Shown piece by piece: positions 61,745 through 64,000 of a DNA stretch of 64,000 nucleotides. Origin of the DNA: Streptomyces sp. ERV7 (GTDB lineage Bacteria; Actinomycetota; Actinomycetes; Streptomycetales; Streptomycetaceae); assembly GCF_001653515.1 (NCBI RefSeq), contig NZ_LYOY01000001.1, positions 620,001-684,000 on the forward strand, in the 5' to 3' direction. Made by a program: the position numbers and the translations under genes. A model generated the notes under the pieces. The model was not told the origin of the DNA and did no database searches. It saw only the letters and a list, made by a program, of their open reading frames with translations. The stretch's first letter is position 1. Every line of letters begins with the position of its first letter.

Positions 61745-62902
61745 TTGGGGCGGCTGACCGGCGGGGATCCCTCTCTGCTGCGGCGGATCAATTCCGCAGT
61801 GGTTCTCCATGCACTGCGTGGGGCGGAATCTCCCACTCTGACCGATCTGACCCGGATCACCGGTCTCTCGAGGCCGACGGTCGAGGGTGTGGTCGAGGGG
61901 CTCATGGAGGGCGGACTCGTCGTCGAGTCGGCTCCCGAGGAGGGCGAGGCGCGCCGTCAGGGCCGCCCCGCACGCCGGTTCAGGTTCCGGGCCGAGGCGG
62001 GCCATCTGCTGGGCATCGAGATCGGCCCGCACCGGGTGGCGGCGCTGCTGTCCGGGCTCGACGGGCGGATCGTGGGCGCCGGGACCCGTGAGGTGTCCGA
62101 GACGGCCTCCGCCGATGAGCGTCTGGAGCGGGTCCGAGCCACGGTGGCCGATCTGCTGCGGCGGGCCGGAGTGGCGCGCAGTTCACTCCGCGCGGTCGGT
62201 GTCGGCAGCCCCGGGATAGTGGAGGCCGACGGCACCGTTCGGCTGGGGACGGCGCTGCCCGAGTGGACCGGGCTGCCCCTGGGCGAGCGGCTGCGGCGGT
62301 CGTTCCGCTGCCCGGTGCTGGTCGAGAACGACGCCAACGCGGCGGCCGTGGCCGAGCACTGGAAGGGCGCGGCGACGGACTCCGACGACATCGTCTTCGT
62401 CATGGCCGGGCTGAGTCCCGGCGCGGGGTCGCTGATAGGCGGGCGGCTGCACCGGGGCTTCGGCGGCGCGGCCGGCGAGATCGGCGCGCTGCATCTGCTG
62501 GGCCGCGATGTGACGCCGGAGAAGCTGCTGTCGACGACCGGGGAGCCGCTGCACCCGCTGGACGAGCAGGCGGTCGCGGATGTCTTCGCGCTGGCCAAGC
62601 GGGGCGACAGCGGCGCGCAGGAGGCGGTCGAACGGTTCATCCAGCGGCTGGTCCACGATGTGGCGGCCCTGGTGCTCGCGCTCGACCCGGAGCTGGTGGT
62701 CGTCGGCGGCTGGGCGGCGGGGATCGACGGAGTACTCGATCCGCTGCGGCAGGAGCTGGCTCGGTACTGCCTTCGGCCACCGCGTGTGGCGCTGTCCCTG
62801 CTCGGGGAAGCGGCGGTGGCGACCGGTGCGCTGAGGCTCGCGCTCGACCATGTCGAAGAGCAGTTGTTCGCGGTCGAGGGCACGGTGACGGCTCGCCGCT
62901 GA
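61745..62902 (+). CDS. ROK-family regulator without the zinc motif
   Basis: The protein has 385 residues and starts at TTG 61745 after GGGAGGA. N-terminal winged helix: LLRRINSAVVLHALRGAESP, LTDLTRITGLSRPTVEGVVE. The ROK kinase-like domain begins with LLGIEIGPHRVAALLSG, where the usual DxGxT of a phosphate loop is E-I-G-P-H, and reads GSPGIVEADGTVRLG, VENDANAAAVAEHWKGAA, GFGGAAGEIGALHLLG. The zinc-binding CxCGxxGCxE after GEIGH is missing. It therefore probably senses a sugar or derivative without kinase activity. Target genes are not evident here. Its 3' end is 6 bases from the convergent GntR stop. Confidence 0.88.
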   Translation: MGRLTGGDPSLLRRINSAVVLHALRGAESPTLTDLTRITGLSRPTVEGVVEGLMEGGLVVESAPEEGEARRQGRPARRFRFRAEAGHLLGIEIGPHRVAALLSGLDGRIVGAGTREVSETASADERLERVRATVADLLRRAGVARSSLRAVGVGSPGIVEADGTVRLGTALPEWTGLPLGERLRRSFRCPVLVENDANAAAVAEHWKGAATDSDDIVFVMAGLSPGAGSLIGGRLHRGFGGAAGEIGALHLLGRDVTPEKLLSTTGEPLHPLDEQAVADVFALAKRGDSGAQEAVERFIQRLVHDVAALVLALDPELVVVGGWAAGIDGVLDPLRQELARYCLRPPRVALSLLGEAAVATGALRLALDHVEEQLFAVEGTVTARR

Positions 62903-62908
62903 GCGGTG

Positions 62909-63670
62909 TCAGGAGGCCTGGCGGTGGCCGTCGTGGCTGATCTGCACGTCACCCGAGTCGCCGAAGGTGAGGCGGCAGGTGTCGGCGCGGTAGGTCGCCA
63001 CCGAGACGGCGACGGTCCGGCCGCGCGAGAAGTAGCGCGTGGTCACGACCAGGACGGGCGCGCCCGGCAGCCGGTCGAGCTCCTTGGCGTCGTCGGCGCG
63101 GGCCGAGCCGAGCTCGACCGCGCGGTCCTGGCCCTCCAGGTCGAGGCGCTGGAGCTCGCGCAGCACGCTGCGCGCGCGGGCCGGTCCGGACGGCGCGTCG
63201 ATCGCGGTGAGGTCCGGCACGGAGGACGCCGGTACGTAGAGGAGCTCGGCGGCGACGGGCTGGCCGTGCGTGGTGCGGATCCGGCGGACGGTGTGCACCT
63301 CCGCGAGGGGCTCGGCGTCGAGGAGCCGGGCCGCCGCGAGCGGCGGGGTGGCGACGGCGCAGTCGACGGCCTGCCAGGCATCGCCGGCGGTGCCGGGCCA
63401 GTCGTGCTGCTCGGTGCCGACGGAGACGCCCACGCGCGGCGGGGCGACGGTCGTGCCGACGCCGCGGCGGCGCTGCAGCCTGCCTTCGAGTTCGAGCTGC
63501 TCCAGAGCCTGGCGGAGCGTGGCGCGCGCGACGCCGAAACGGGCGGCCAGCTCACGCTCGTTGGGCAGGATCTCTCCCACCGCGAAGTCCGAGTCGAGCG
63601 CCTCGCTCAGCACGGTCTTGAGGTGCCAGTACTTCGGCTCCGGCACCGTTTCCAGCTGCGTGGTCCCCAC
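62909..63670 (-). CDS. GntR-family (HutC subfamily) regulator
   Basis: The protein has 253 residues, with GTG 63670 as start. The winged HTH reads KYWHLKTVLSEALDSDFAVG, EILPNERELAARFGVARATL, RQALEQLELEGRLQRRRGVG, followed by an UTRA effector domain (about 85-245: AVATPPLAAARLLDAEPLAE, VHTVRRIRTTHGQPVAAELL, YVPASSVPDLTAIDA). It is related to DasR-type regulators that bind TGGTCnnGACCA sites and sense phosphosugars. Such a site lies over its own promoter, so autoregulation is likely. The identity of the ligand is open. Confidence 0.9.
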   Translation of the reverse strand: MGTTQLETVPEPKYWHLKTVLSEALDSDFAVGEILPNERELAARFGVARATLRQALEQLELEGRLQRRRGVGTTVAPPRVGVSVGTEQHDWPGTAGDAWQAVDCAVATPPLAAARLLDAEPLAEVHTVRRIRTTHGQPVAAELLYVPASSVPDLTAIDAPSGPARARSVLRELQRLDLEGQDRAVELGSARADDAKELDRLPGAPVLVVTTRYFSRGRTVAVSVATYRADTCRLTFGDSGDVQISHDGHRQAS

Positions 63671-63748
63671 CCTGTCCTCCGCAATCGCCGTGCCCCGGCG
63701 GCTTTTCTGCGCCCTTGTTTATTAAAGGTTCCTGCACTAACTCTGCGA

Positions 63749-63804
63749 CCATAGGGCGGCACACCCCCTTGGTCAAGACCAATCCTCGTTCCGTTACGGA
63801 ACGA
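63749..63804 (-). promoter_or_regulatory. GntR promoter with dre-like operator and a second palindrome
   Basis: On the minus strand TTGACC (63776-63771) and TATGGT (63754-63749) are 17 bases apart. TTGGTCAAGACCAA (63769-63782), a 14-bp palindrome with TGGTC-AA-GACCA, overlaps the -35 and resembles the DasR-type element TGGTCTAGACCA. Upstream lies a perfect 19-bp palindrome, TCGTTCCGT-T-ACGGAACGA (63786-63804). Confidence 0.65.
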
Positions 63805-63870
63805 ATCCGACCCCTGGCGCAGAGCGTTCACACGACGTTCGCGGTCCCGTGAGCAGGGCGCAGCAAAGCG

Positions 63871-63896
63871 CCCCGTGCCCGGATCCGGGCACGGGG
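63871..63896. terminator. Terminator downstream of the ECF41 sigma gene
   Basis: The palindrome at 63871-63896 begins CCCCGTGCCCGGA and ends TCCGGGCACGGGG; it is perfect over 26 bases. It lies 26 bases beyond the stop of the leftward sigma gene. Confidence 0.65.
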
Positions 63897-63921
63897 TCGT
63901 GACTCCTGGGGTGCGTGAGGA

Positions 63922-64000
63922 TTAACAGGGTGACTGGTCCACGCACTCTGCACGGGTGAGCGCGGTCAGTTTGTCGGGATTCCGTACGACGTAGACGCAG
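63922..64000 (-). CDS. ECF41-type sigma factor, C-terminal fragment (cut by window edge)
   Basis: Only the last 25 residues lie in the window: CVYVVRNPDKLTALTRAECV then DQSPC, stop TAA at 63924-63922. The motif YVVRNPDKL is the conserved end of the C-terminal extension of ECF41 (SigI/SigJ-like) extracytoplasmic-function sigma factors, which have a SnoaL-like regulatory tail. It is therefore probably one of these. The body lies to the right of the window, so nothing else can be checked. Confidence 0.7.
   Translation of the reverse strand, partial: CVYVVRNPDKLTALTRAECVDQSPC

Overview
The window is high-GC actinobacterial chromosome, almost certainly Streptomyces. The evidence is the strong third-position GC with long antisense open frames, GTG and TTG starts, mycothiol-type enzymes, MurT/GatD, an XRE/DUF397 pair with an anti-sigma-like ATPase, a ydaO riboswitch ahead of an NlpC/P60 gene, and two very common Streptomyces intergenic repeats (about 26386 and 29489-29637). 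I see no rRNA, tRNA, CRISPR array, complete IS or prophage.

Layout. 1-9.9 kb: a 5' fragment of an ABC exporter gene divergent from a MarR regulator and a 3'-truncated FAD/Fe-S oxidase, a secreted PNGase A-like protein, a heterodimeric ABC exporter with complementary NBD defects, and a DUF457 membrane hydrolase whose 3' end has run into an NTPase remnant. 10-16.7 kb: SKI2-type helicase, TesB thioesterase, glutathione peroxidase, acyl-CoA dehydrogenase with a divergent TetR regulator, and peptide deformylase. 16.8-24.8 kb: MurT/GatD (lipid II amidation), ATP-type phosphofructokinase, CtaG, a small membrane protein, PlsC, an NAD-dependent epimerase and a secreted tripeptidyl aminopeptidase.

24.9-35.7 kb holds the most unusual structure. 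The urease operon, normally ureABCFGD, is split. ureA, ureB, ureC and ureF lie at 32.7-35.7 kb, and ureG and ureD at 24.9-26.35 kb. About 6.3 kb of phosphate-transport DNA sits between them: a lipoprotein gene remnant, a small conserved gene, csoR, a PhoU-like/DUF47 gene, pit, pstB, pstA and pstC. pstS is missing, and pstC starts 44 bases after the ureF stop.

35.9-45.8 kb: an orphan Phd/YefM antitoxin divergent from a ClpP-like protein whose catalytic His is Arg, a small partner gene, a c-di-AMP (ydaO) riboswitch with its NlpC/P60 gene, a HATPase/XRE/DUF397 triad, the divergent biotin cluster bioF and bioBAD, a VOC protein and a methyltransferase. 45.9-56.7 kb: a MacB-like ABC transporter, two CNNM/CBS membrane proteins, a holin-like protein, an MDMPI-type enzyme, an SGNH hydrolase, purB and a Mug-type glycosylase. 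56.8-64 kb: two hypothetical genes, an 84-bp MITE, an ABC-2 exporter divergent from a two-component system, a ROK regulator, a GntR regulator with an operator-like dyad on its promoter, and the 3' end of an ECF41-type sigma factor gene.

The backbone order (pfkA, aminopeptidase, urease, biotin genes, purB) matches, as I remember it, one region of the S. coelicolor chromosome (around SCO12xx). The pst/pit block belongs elsewhere there (around SCO413x-414x). This window therefore appears to record an insertion or translocation, plus several small decay scars. Gene names rest on recognised motifs; no database search was possible.
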